A DNA stretch of 10,901 bases from an uncultured Collinsella sp. (GTDB lineage: Bacteria > Actinomycetota > Coriobacteriia > Coriobacteriales > Coriobacteriaceae), in the NCBI GenBank assembly GCA_902475785.1, contig CABSAN010000066.1:1-10901 (forward strand). Reading direction: 5' to 3'. Position numbers and translations under genes: made by a program. This document shows positions 1-6,274 of the stretch, in pieces. Each line of letters begins with the position of its first letter. Position 1 is the first letter of the stretch. A model generated the notes under the pieces. The model was given only the letters and a program-made list of their open reading frames with translations, did not search any database and was not told the origin of the DNA.

Positions 1-40
1 AGCGCAAGATGGATTCTAAAAAACACCTTGCCAAATAGGA

Positions 41-107
41 GCGTCAGGACGCAAAAAGGCTCGCCGCACGAAGTGCGCAGCGAGCCTTTTTGCATGTCCG
101 AGGACGC
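41..107 (-). terminator. Hairpin terminator after the aquaglyceroporin gene; small copy of a repeated palindrome
   Basis: A perfect 14-bp stem (51-64 with 80-93) is capped by an inner hairpin, cgcac-gaa-gtgcg (65-77), with a 2-nt bulge. It is extended outward by ggac/gtcc (47-50 with 96-99) and gcgtc/gacgc (41-45 with 103-107). Read on the minus strand, the GC-rich part ggctcgc/gcgagcc is followed by TTTTTGC, the layout of an intrinsic terminator, about 50 nt after the stop of the gene at 156-887. The cap and flanks recur at 3091-3147 after ppc, so this is also a member of a dispersed repeat family. Confidence 0.8.
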
Positions 108-155
108 GCTGGGAAGTTACCCCATGCGGACAGCGGACAACTATGTAGCCTCAGA

Positions 156-887
156 CTAGAACATGCCCAAGAAGCCATGCACAAACAGCGCGGCCACAAT
201 AGCACCGACAAACGGCGCGATGCCAGGAACAAGCAGGCCGTACTTCCAGTTGTTGTCAGCCTTGTGCTTAATCGGCAGCACCTGATAGGCCATGCGAGGA
301 CCAAGGTCACGAGCCTGGTTCATGGCGAAGCCAGTGATGCCGCCCATACCCATACCAACGGCCCAAACGATCAGACCGACGCAGATGGCGAGCATCAGGA
401 CGTTCTCGCCAGCACGGTTAGCAGCAGCAAGGATGGCGCTGATGAACACGAAGGTGCAGATAGCCTCGCAGAAGAAGTTGCGGGCATAGTTGGTGCCCTC
501 GGTGGTGGGGTTGGTCGAGAAGATGTTGCGCTGAGCAATGGGATCGATGACACCATCGGAAGCCTTGAACTCATCGGCATACATCAACCAAGCGATTACG
601 GCGCCCACAAAGCCGCCGAGCATATCGGCAATCATGAAGGGGATGCAGCTGCTCCACGGCACCAGGCCTACGATGCACTGGGCAAGCACCATGGCGGGGT
701 TCATGCACACGGCGCCGCCAAAGATAAACAGAGCAACCGAGATGCCAAAAGACCAGGTGGTGATGGCAAACATGTGGCCGGAGCCCTGATACTTGGTGCC
801 CTTAAGCACGGTATCGCAGTGCACGCCCACGCCAAAGATGATCATGAGGGCCGTTGCGCCGAATTCGCAGAGGAGTTTGGTAAGCAT
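156..887 (-). CDS. larD: Aquaglyceroporin (MIP family), probable lactic acid/glycerol channel, larD-like
   Basis: This 243-residue membrane protein has the six-helix plus two-half-helix plan of the major intrinsic protein family. Family traits visible: GAT..MIIFG in the first helix, the first NPA box at 63-65 (CMNPAM), and the second box region GFAMNQARDLGPR at 186-198. W45, G186, F187 and R193 line up with the wide selectivity filter of E. coli GlpF (W48, G191, F200, R206), and D194 after the Arg is typical of glycerol facilitators rather than water channels. The second box reads NQA instead of NPA. The gene starts 49 nt after the larA stop, with a modest AAGG Shine-Dalgarno before ATG. In Lactobacillus plantarum larD, in the lar operon, encodes a lactic acid channel of this family; the symbol rests on that context and on the GlpF-type filter. 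A general glycerol facilitator is the alternative. Confidence 0.88.
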   Translation of the reverse strand: MLTKLLCEFGATALMIIFGVGVHCDTVLKGTKYQGSGHMFAITTWSFGISVALFIFGGAVCMNPAMVLAQCIVGLVPWSSCIPFMIADMLGGFVGAVIAWLMYADEFKASDGVIDPIAQRNIFSTNPTTEGTNYARNFFCEAICTFVFISAILAAANRAGENVLMLAICVGLIVWAVGMGMGGITGFAMNQARDLGPRMAYQVLPIKHKADNNWKYGLLVPGIAPFVGAIVAALFVHGFLGMF

Positions 888-912
888 AAAACCTTATCTT
901 TCTTGTCGGTTA

Positions 913-927
913 TAAACGATTCGTTTA
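913..927. other. Small inverted repeat between larA and the channel gene
   Basis: taaacg-att-cgttta forms a 6-bp stem with a 3-nt loop in the 49-nt gap between the two genes. It has no GC-rich stem and no T tract, so it is unlikely to be a terminator. It could mark an RNA processing or stability site, or be chance. Confidence 0.3.
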
Positions 928-936
928 GGCCGCGTA

Positions 937-2214
937 CTAGTGCTGAGCGACGACAACGCCCAGGCCATCGGGAATGACGGCCACCTTGGCATCGGCACCC
1001 TTCATCTCAAAGGCGAGCTTGAGCGCCTCATCGAGGGTGTTGACCGGCGTCATGTGCATATCCTTGATCATCTGGTGATCGCACAGGTCGGTGACCATGA
1101 TCACAGGGTGATGCGCCAGGATGCGGGCAAAGATCTGGCTCGTCCACTGGTCGGGCAGGGTCTCGTCCTTAGGACGGTCGATGCAGGCACGCTCAAACTC
1201 CGCCGGATCGTTGTCGGCGATGTTGTGATAGAAGCCCTCGCCACCGTGACCGTCGGCACAGCCGGCGACGTCGATGATCACACCGCCCTCGGGAAGCGTA
1301 GCCTCGGCAGAGCACATGCCCTTCACGGCCTGGTAGATGTTCTGGTCGAGCGGGTAGCCGCCGTTGGTGGTAATGGCAATCTCGCACTCGACGGGCTCAA
1401 CGCCGGCAAGGCTCTTCACGAACTCGCAGCCAGCCTCGTGCGCCTTGTGGATGTCGCCGGCAAAGGAGCCGATGACCTCGTGCTTGCCGTTGAGCACCAC
1501 GTTGAGCACAAAGGCAAGGTGAGCCATCTCGGCGGCAGCAAACATGTCCTCGCTCACGTGGTTGTGGCACAGGTTGCCGGCACGCGAGTGGGAATCATTC
1601 ACAAACTGACCGTTGTGGTTGTACATGATGGTCTTGTAGCTGGCGATGCCAGGCAAGACGGACTTGCGGCTACCAGAGAAACCGGCAAAGAAGTGCGGCT
1701 CAATAAAGCCCTCGGCAAGCAGCAGATCACAATCGGCGGCAATCTTGTTGATGATGCACTCGCCGCCAGAAGGCAGGGTGCCGATCTTTTTCATCATGCT
1801 GTCATCAGTCGCGACGTGCATAACGATTTCCTCGTTGGCAACGATCTCCTCGCCGTACTTGTTGACGAGCTCCTCGTGCGTCGACGGACGATGCATACCC
1901 GTAGCAACCAGAATGCGAACGCGCGCCTCAGGCGCAGCGGAGTGGATGTGATGCAGCAGAATAGGCATCGTCACACGCGAGGGAACGGGACGCGTATGAT
2001 CGGAGCTAATGATGACAATATCCTTCTTGCCAGCACAAAGCTCCTCGAGCGAAGGCGAGCCATAAGGGTTGGCAAGTGACTCCTCTACCAGCTCTTCCTG
2101 CGATTTCGTGGTCTTAAACTCGTTTTGATGACCTTCCATCACACCCGCGAAGTTCTTATCCTCGAGCTCCAGATGCAACGTCTTGTGGTCAAACGGCAGT
2201 TCACATTCAAACAA
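937..2214 (-). CDS. larA: Nickel-pincer lactate racemase LarA
   Basis: LarA interconverts D- and L-lactate using a nickel-pincer nucleotide (NPN) bound covalently to a lysine. From a TTG start at 2214 the protein has 425 residues, close to the 424 I recall for the L. plantarum enzyme. With this start, the key residues fall on the published L. plantarum numbers: H108 (ATGMHRPSTHEE), H174 (EPHFFAGF), K184 (SGSRKSVLPG, the NPN-bearing lysine) and H200 (YNHNG). The nucleotide-binding signature SSDHTRPVPS (70-79) and the C-terminal TNGGYPLDQNIYQAVKGM segment are intact. The Shine-Dalgarno AAAGGAAGAGGG lies at 2235-2224, about 10 nt upstream. The frame stays open to an ATG at 2355, but that extension runs into a terminator hairpin, so it is rejected. 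The aquaglyceroporin gene follows in the same direction. The cofactor genes larB, larC and larE are absent from this window. Confidence 0.96.
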   Translation of the reverse strand: MFECELPFDHKTLHLELEDKNFAGVMEGHQNEFKTTKSQEELVEESLANPYGSPSLEELCAGKKDIVIISSDHTRPVPSRVTMPILLHHIHSAAPEARVRILVATGMHRPSTHEELVNKYGEEIVANEEIVMHVATDDSMMKKIGTLPSGGECIINKIAADCDLLLAEGFIEPHFFAGFSGSRKSVLPGIASYKTIMYNHNGQFVNDSHSRAGNLCHNHVSEDMFAAAEMAHLAFVLNVVLNGKHEVIGSFAGDIHKAHEAGCEFVKSLAGVEPVECEIAITTNGGYPLDQNIYQAVKGMCSAEATLPEGGVIIDVAGCADGHGGEGFYHNIADNDPAEFERACIDRPKDETLPDQWTSQIFARILAHHPVIMVTDLCDHQMIKDMHMTPVNTLDEALKLAFEMKGADAKVAVIPDGLGVVVAQH

Positions 2215-2333
2215 TGACGAGCGCCCTCTTCCTTTCAACTGACACACTAGATAAACCGTTGGAAGGATACGCCGCTCACCGAAAAACACCACCGTCCACC
2301 GAGTCATTAACACAACGTTCATATTTGACCCAC

Positions 2334-2371
2334 AACAAAACGGCCGCGATCCCAAACGGGACCGCGGCCGT
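2334..2371 (-). terminator. Intrinsic terminator closing a small transcript upstream of larA
   Basis: A 14-bp stem (2340-2353 with 2358-2371) has a 4-nt loop. The one A/C mismatch on the plus strand becomes a U.G pair in minus-strand RNA. On the minus strand it is followed by TTTTGTTG. No annotated-size gene lies between it and ppc, whose own hairpin is about 700 nt further upstream. It therefore terminates a short transcript starting near 2712, or acts as an attenuator in a long larA leader. Confidence 0.85.
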
Positions 2372-2383
2372 CTGCCGAAGACA

Positions 2384-2659
2384 CTATGGGCAGGATAACC
2401 TACGCAATGCCGAGGCGAACGTCCACCCCGATGGCATGCGTGCGTAAGCCATCTTGCATAAATGCGTTAATTAATTGCATAAAATGGCGCAAGGATTTCT
2501 AGCCGTAACAGGGTAGTACCCTCCGGAGCGTGCATTTTTGCGAGTATTCTGCATCACGAAATCAGATTATGGGGCCAAGAGTCTCTTAAAAGGCCGAAAT
2601 CCCTCACGACTCATCCCGTCAGGACGACGCACTGCGATAAGCCCACCAAATTCGAACAT
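2384..2659 (-). pseudogene. Interrupted small gene: 92-codon frame with two in-frame TAA codons
   Basis: An ATG at 2659 is preceded by GGAGG at a 6-nt spacing and opens a 30-codon frame (MFEFGGLIAVRRPDGM...FKRLLAP) ending in TAA at 2567. The same frame continues past this stop (SDFVMQNTRKNARSGGYYPV...PCAILCN) to a second TAA at 2471. It then runs on (LTHLCKMAYARMPSGWTF...) to TAG at 2384, 13 nt before the terminator stem. Each TAA is one base change from a sense codon (AAA/AAG Lys or CAA Gln). A plausible promoter lies 60-90 nt upstream. I do not recognise the product. Readings: a decayed small gene, a 30-residue peptide gene with unrelated sequence after it, or a non-coding repeat whose open frame is accidental. 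A second frame (2400-2480) encodes a 26-residue peptide ending THAIGVDVRLGIA with codon use closer to the neighbouring genes, so a frameshifted ancestral reading is also possible. Confidence 0.4.
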
Positions 2660-2718
2660 CGTTAGCCTCCAATTGGCGCGCAGAGACATCAACAAAGGCA
2701 GCGAAAATCGGCTATCGC

Positions 2719-2747
2719 CTTATACATCAATCTTTGGCTGCTGAAAA
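2719..2747 (-). promoter_or_regulatory. Candidate sigma-A promoter for the small transcript upstream of larA
   Basis: On the minus strand TTTTCA (2747-2742) and TATAAG (2724-2719) are separated by exactly 17 nt, with TG directly before the -10. The predicted start near 2712 would give a leader of about 50 nt to the ATG at 2659 and a transcript of roughly 375 nt ending at the terminator at 2334-2371. The -10 matches consensus at five of six bases and the -35 at four of six. Confidence 0.45.
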
Positions 2748-2794
2748 CTCCGTTTTTTGCACGTCGCCCCAAGCACCACCCTCACTCAGCGGCG

Positions 2795-2880
2795 ATCCGC
2801 CAAAGGTCGGACATCGCAGGGCCCGCCATAGGTTTACTTTTAGGCACACTCCACAGAACGCAAGAAGCCCTCGCCGCACC
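2795..2880. repeat. Half-copy of the ppc-distal palindrome (left arm plus left inner stem only)
   Basis: This stretch matches 3032-3117 at an offset of 237 bases with only scattered mismatches. It contains the outer left arm (2819-2847), the left side of the inner stem (2860-2874) and the first cap bases cgcac (2875-2879). It then diverges exactly at the hairpin tip, where the intact copy continues gaagtgcg. The right half of the palindrome is missing, so this copy cannot fold into the long hairpin. Confidence 0.85.
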
Positions 2881-2890
2881 CCACGCTATG

Positions 2891-3050
2891 CGCAAAGCGC
2901 GCCTTTTTCCCTTCAACTTTAATCCCAGAAGACCGAGGACGAAGGAACCCGATGGGTTTCCCCCTGAATGCATTCCGCAGCACGAAGCCCTTTCCAAACG
3001 CGCGAAGCGCGCCATTATTCCCCCAGCAGTAATCCACCGAAGACCGGACA
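2891..3050. repeat. Degenerate direct repeat, period 110 bases
   Basis: 2891-2940 and 3001-3047 are diverged copies. Both begin with a small hairpin (cgcaaagcgcgcc and cgcgaagcgcgcc), pass through a taatcc segment, and end in a gaagaccg...gac motif. The same gaccggac-type motif precedes the outer arm of the palindrome at 3045 and, as ggtcggac, at 2805. The tract looks like repeated partial duplication of one element followed by mutation. Confidence 0.55.
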
Positions 3051-3055
3051 TCGCA

Positions 3056-3182
3056 GGGCCCGCCATTAGTTTACTTTTAGGCACACTCCGCAGGACGCAA
3101 GAAGCCCTCGCCGCACGAAGTGCGCAGCGAGGGCTTCTTGCATGTCCGAGGACGTGCCTAAAAGTAAACTTATGGCGGGCCC
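3056..3182 (-). repeat. 127-bp composite palindrome downstream of ppc, MITE/REP-like, probably also the ppc terminator
   Basis: Outer arms of 29 bases (3056-3084 and 3154-3182) are reverse complements with one mismatch. Inside them is a perfect 15-bp stem (3097-3111 with 3127-3141) capped by cgcac-gaa-gtgcg (3112-3124), with a 2-nt ca bulge, flanked by ggac/gtcc (3093-3096 with 3144-3147). The element begins 21 nt after the ppc stop, so it should end that transcript, although the following U tract is weak (CTTCTTGC). The inner hairpin shares cap and flanks with the one at 41-107. No transposase, direct target duplication or coding potential is evident. Confidence 0.88.
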
Positions 3183-3203
3183 GGACGACTACAGGGCTAT
3201 CGA

Positions 3204-6029
3204 TTACCCCGTGTTCTGCAGACCTGCCGAGACGCCGGTCACAGTCGAAAGAATCAGGCTCATGTATTCGGCCTTCTTCTCCTCGGCCATCTCGTCCTGA
3301 TTCATGCGCACCTCGCGAAGGGCGCGGACCTGGGCGATGGACAGAGCGTCGACGTAGGGGTTACGCACGCGAACGGCGCAGCCGAGCACGCGACGACGCT
3401 GCAGCGGCCACTCATCACCGACGATGGCAAGGACCCACTTACGCGTGAGCTGCATCTCGGTGAAGACCTTCTCGGACAAATCATCGCGGTCGCCCAGGTG
3501 CAGATACATCTTGGCGATGCGCTGGTCGGTCTTGGCGATCGACATCTCGATGTTGTCGATAAAGGTGCGGAAGAACGGCCACTCCTGGTAGGCAGCCTTG
3601 AGCTGGTCAAGATCGCCAAGCTGCTCGCAGGCGGTGCCCAGACCGTACCAAGCGGCCAGGTTAATGCGCGCCTGGCTCCAGCTGAAGATCCACGGGATGG
3701 TACGCAGGTCGTCGAGCGACTTGGCACCCAAGCCGCGCTTGGCGGGACGCGAGCCGATCGGCAGCAAGCCGACCTCGGTCAGCGGCGTCACGGTCGAGAA
3801 CCACGGTGTAAAGTCCTCGGTGTTCAGCAGGTCCAGATAGCGCTCGTGGCTTGCGGCGTTGAGCTTCTCGGCCATATCCCAGAACTTCTGCGTGGTCTCG
3901 GTGTTGGTCTTCTCGACACTCGGGGCCGACTGCAAAAGCGTTGCGGCGGCAACGGACTCAACATGGCGCTGAGCCAGCGTGCGGTTGCCGTAACGGGCAA
4001 AGATGACCTCGCCCTGCTCGGTGAGCTTAAAGAAGCAGTTGACCGAACCCTTGGGCTGCGCCAGCACGGCCTTGTTGGCCGGGCCGCCGCCACGGCCCAC
4101 GGCACCGCCGCGACCGTGCATGAGCACCAGGTCGATATCGTTCTTCTCTGCCCACTTGGCGATGCGCTCCTGCGCAGAATGCAGCGCGAGCATGGCCGTG
4201 GTAGGACCGGCGTCCTTGGAGGAGTCGGAATAGCCCAGCATGACCTCCATGCGGCGGTTGGTCTGGGCAAGGCGCTTTTGCACCACGGGCAGCGTAAGCA
4301 TCTGGTCGAGCACGTCGACGCAGCCCTCGAGGTCCTCGAGCTGCTCGAACAGCGGGATCACGTCGAGCTCGGGGACATCCTCCTCGTGTGCAAAGGACAG
4401 GTGGGCGAGCTCAAAGACGTCGGCCACATGCTGGGCGCTCTTGGTGAACGAAATGATGTAGCGGTGCGCCATCTTCTTGCCGTAGCGCTTTTGGATGGAG
4501 CCGATAGCGCGGAAGGTATCGATGACCTCGCGCGTCATAGGCTGCAGATCGCCATGGATACCGTTCTCGTGGATATCCTTGAGGGCGCGGGCGTGCACCA
4601 CGGAGTGCTGACGGAACTCCATCTCGACCATATGGAAGCCGAAGGACTCGACCTGCCAGATGATGGTCTGGACCGGGCCGTAGGCAGCACGGACGGCACC
4701 GCAGGCGGCCAGCGAGCGCTGGACGACGCGCAGGTCCTCCAGGAACTCATCGGCGCTGTGGTACATGGTGTCGGTGATACGACGCACGGTGGCGTTCAGG
4801 CGGTCGGCCATGACGAGCATGACGGCGCGATGCGGCTCGTGCTCGGAGATCAGCTCGGCGCGGGCCGTGTAACGAGGGCTCATCTCGACCTGATGGTTCC
4901 ACAGGTTGATGAGCTCGGCAGACGGCTTGCTGTAGGTGGCTTCGAGCGTGAGATTGCGGCCGATGCGGCGGCACTTGTCCTCGAGCTTGAGCACCATGTG
5001 GGTGAAGTACTTGGCGGCGACCTCACGGCTCACCTTGGCGGTGACGTTGGGGTTGCCGTCGCGGTCGGAACCGATCCAGCTGCCGGGATGGAAGAACGCC
5101 GGGCACAGCGGCGGCACGGTACCGGCCTTGTCGCCCAGCACCCAGTCGTCAAAGCGACGATAGATGACAGGGATGACGTCAAACAGCGTGTTATCGAAGA
5201 TGTCGATGATGGTATCGGCTTCCTCGACCGGCGTGGGCTTCTTGAGCGCGATGGGGCTCGTACGCACCAGGGCGTCGATCTCCTGCAGCATATGGCGCTC
5301 GTTCTCCACCAGGTCGGAGCCGCCCAGACGCGGACGCTCCTCCAGCAGGTTGGAGATACGGCGAATCTTGCCCTCGACGGCCTTACGACGGGCCTCAGTG
5401 GGATGCGCGGTAAAGACGGGATGGAACTCAAGCTTGCCGAGCAGCTCGTTGGCGCCCTCGACGCCCAGTTCATTCACCAGCTGGTGATAGGCGACGGTGA
5501 GCTCGTTGGCGGGATCGACCTCGGTATCGGTCGACGCACCGGCCTCGCGCTCGCGCAGCTGCGCCACACGGTAGTTCTCCTCCGACAGGTTTGCCAGGTG
5601 GAAGAAGCTCGTAAAGGCGCGGACAATGACCTGCTGCTTATCGAGCGGCAGGCTGTCGATCAGATCGACGACCTCACGAAATGCCACGGCAGTGGGCTCG
5701 TCGGCGGTGGGCACGCCCTGCTCGTCGACGGCCTCGTCGGCAGCGCGAGTACCGGGGTTGCCGGCATTGGCCACAATCTCGGCCGACAGGATCTTGTCGA
5801 ACAGGTCCGCGATCTCAGGATCATACTCGCTAAGCACACGACGCTCCAGGCGCAGGAACAACGCCAGATTGTCGCGCAGCTCCTCGGGGATCTCGATCTC
5901 GGCGAGACGCTCCCTGGACTCGGCATTCGAGCCGATTCGGTTAACGAGGCGGTTGACCACGGCAGCGACGCGCGCCGCGGCTTCGGGTACAGACTGGTTG
6001 CTTAGGTTCTCAGCCACGTTTCCTCCCAT
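3204..6029 (-). CDS. ppc: Phosphoenolpyruvate carboxylase
   Basis: This enzyme carboxylates PEP with bicarbonate to oxaloacetate and phosphate in the cytosol, an anaplerotic step feeding C4 acids. Counted from ATG at 6029 it has 941 residues, normal for the bacterial family. Catalytic signatures are intact: FTAHPTEARRK with active-site His209, GSDRDGNP (320-327), ESFGFHMVEMEFRQHS (461-476), GYSDSSKDAG with Lys605 (599-608), HGRGGAVGRGGGP (638-650), and the conserved C-terminal QNTG. The start is ambiguous. AAGGAGG sits only about 1-2 nt before the ATG at 6029, whereas a second GGGAGGA lies 4 nt before an in-frame GTG at 6017, which may be the real start. A TATAAT box lies at 6062-6067. The gene stands alone, between its own promoter and the palindrome at 3056-3182. 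Confidence 0.98.
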   Translation of the reverse strand: MGGNVAENLSNQSVPEAAARVAAVVNRLVNRIGSNAESRERLAEIEIPEELRDNLALFLRLERRVLSEYDPEIADLFDKILSAEIVANAGNPGTRAADEAVDEQGVPTADEPTAVAFREVVDLIDSLPLDKQQVIVRAFTSFFHLANLSEENYRVAQLREREAGASTDTEVDPANELTVAYHQLVNELGVEGANELLGKLEFHPVFTAHPTEARRKAVEGKIRRISNLLEERPRLGGSDLVENERHMLQEIDALVRTSPIALKKPTPVEEADTIIDIFDNTLFDVIPVIYRRFDDWVLGDKAGTVPPLCPAFFHPGSWIGSDRDGNPNVTAKVSREVAAKYFTHMVLKLEDKCRRIGRNLTLEATYSKPSAELINLWNHQVEMSPRYTARAELISEHEPHRAVMLVMADRLNATVRRITDTMYHSADEFLEDLRVVQRSLAACGAVRAAYGPVQTIIWQVESFGFHMVEMEFRQHSVVHARALKDIHENGIHGDLQPMTREVIDTFRAIGSIQKRYGKKMAHRYIISFTKSAQHVADVFELAHLSFAHEEDVPELDVIPLFEQLEDLEGCVDVLDQMLTLPVVQKRLAQTNRRMEVMLGYSDSSKDAGPTTAMLALHSAQERIAKWAEKNDIDLVLMHGRGGAVGRGGGPANKAVLAQPKGSVNCFFKLTEQGEVIFARYGNRTLAQRHVESVAAATLLQSAPSVEKTNTETTQKFWDMAEKLNAASHERYLDLLNTEDFTPWFSTVTPLTEVGLLPIGSRPAKRGLGAKSLDDLRTIPWIFSWSQARINLAAWYGLGTACEQLGDLDQLKAAYQEWPFFRTFIDNIEMSIAKTDQRIAKMYLHLGDRDDLSEKVFTEMQLTRKWVLAIVGDEWPLQRRRVLGCAVRVRNPYVDALSIAQVRALREVRMNQDEMAEEKKAEYMSLILSTVTGVSAGLQNTG

Positions 6030-6061
6030 TCCTCCTTCTATGCACGTAACATGCGGTATTC

Positions 6062-6067
6062 ATTATA
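6062..6067 (-). promoter_or_regulatory. -10 box of the ppc promoter
   Basis: A perfect TATAAT on the minus strand lies about 30 nt upstream of the ppc start region. No good -35 is visible at the expected distance; the sequence there (tgtcgaaag) is a poor match. Copies of an inverted motif (gagaaatac/gtatttctc) lie in and upstream of the -35 region at 6075-6163, so the promoter may depend on an activator. Confidence 0.7.
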
Positions 6068-6181
6068 GGCGCTTGAGAAATACTTTCGACACTGATTGCG
6101 CTTTACCACACAAAAGTATTTTCTGCATTGCAAGGGTTTTTGCCCCAAATGGTCGTATTTCTCGGTGGACGGCATACACAA

Positions 6182-6217
6182 ACGGGGGCATTCCGCATAA
6201 ATGCGAAACACCCCCGT
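6182..6217 (-). terminator. hisS terminator
   Basis: Minus-strand RNA can fold arms 6182-6198 and 6201-6217 almost end to end, with A-cggggg/cccccg-T at the base and cgcat/atgcg at the tip. Three A/C mismatches of the plus strand become G.U or U.G pairs in the minus transcript, so the fold is oriented for hisS, whose stop is 58 nt upstream. The trailing T tract is short (CGTTTGTG). Confidence 0.75.
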
Positions 6218-6274
6218 AACAATCGCTCGCCGCGAGCGGGACATGTTAGCGGGTCCGCAGCTCAAAAAGATGCG

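Larger units (their letters stand above)
2215..3203. other. Long gene-poor interval between larA and ppc
   Basis: These 989 bases contain no intact gene of ordinary size. From right to left they hold a 127-bp palindrome just after the ppc stop; a degenerate repeat tract (about 2795-3055) with a half-copy of that palindrome; a promoter-like site near 2719-2747; an interrupted 92-codon frame (2384-2659); and an intrinsic terminator (2334-2371). The last 120 bases before larA must hold its promoter, but I see no convincing -35/-10 pair. The middle part is visibly more AT-rich than the flanking genes. Confidence 0.75.

Noticed and set aside
2215..2355. 47-residue N-terminal extension of LarA from ATG 2355
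   Set aside because: The extension begins inside a terminator hairpin and has no LarA-like sequence. The TTG at 2214 gives the family length and exact catalytic numbering.
2400..2460. tRNA-like gttcgcc segment on the minus strand before the terminator
   Set aside because: No acceptor stem, anticodon arm or full T-arm can be paired around it.
2490..2530. T-box or metal riboswitch upstream of larA (gagggtactaccctg resembles GGGTGG..ACC, with a terminator downstream)
   Set aside because: The core T-box sequence and a specifier stem are missing, larA is not an amino acid gene, and I could not fit a nickel/cobalt riboswitch consensus. The segment is simply a 13-base near-perfect palindrome, agggta-c-taccct.
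2782..3084. 100-codon minus-strand frame with internally repeated MAGPAMS segments
   Set aside because: The internal repetition simply translates the diverged DNA repeats. There is no Shine-Dalgarno, and it runs through the arms of the palindrome.
2795..3182. CRISPR array
   Set aside because: The repeats are few, diverged, unevenly spaced and palindromic over more than 100 bases, with no spacer-sized intervals and no cas genes.
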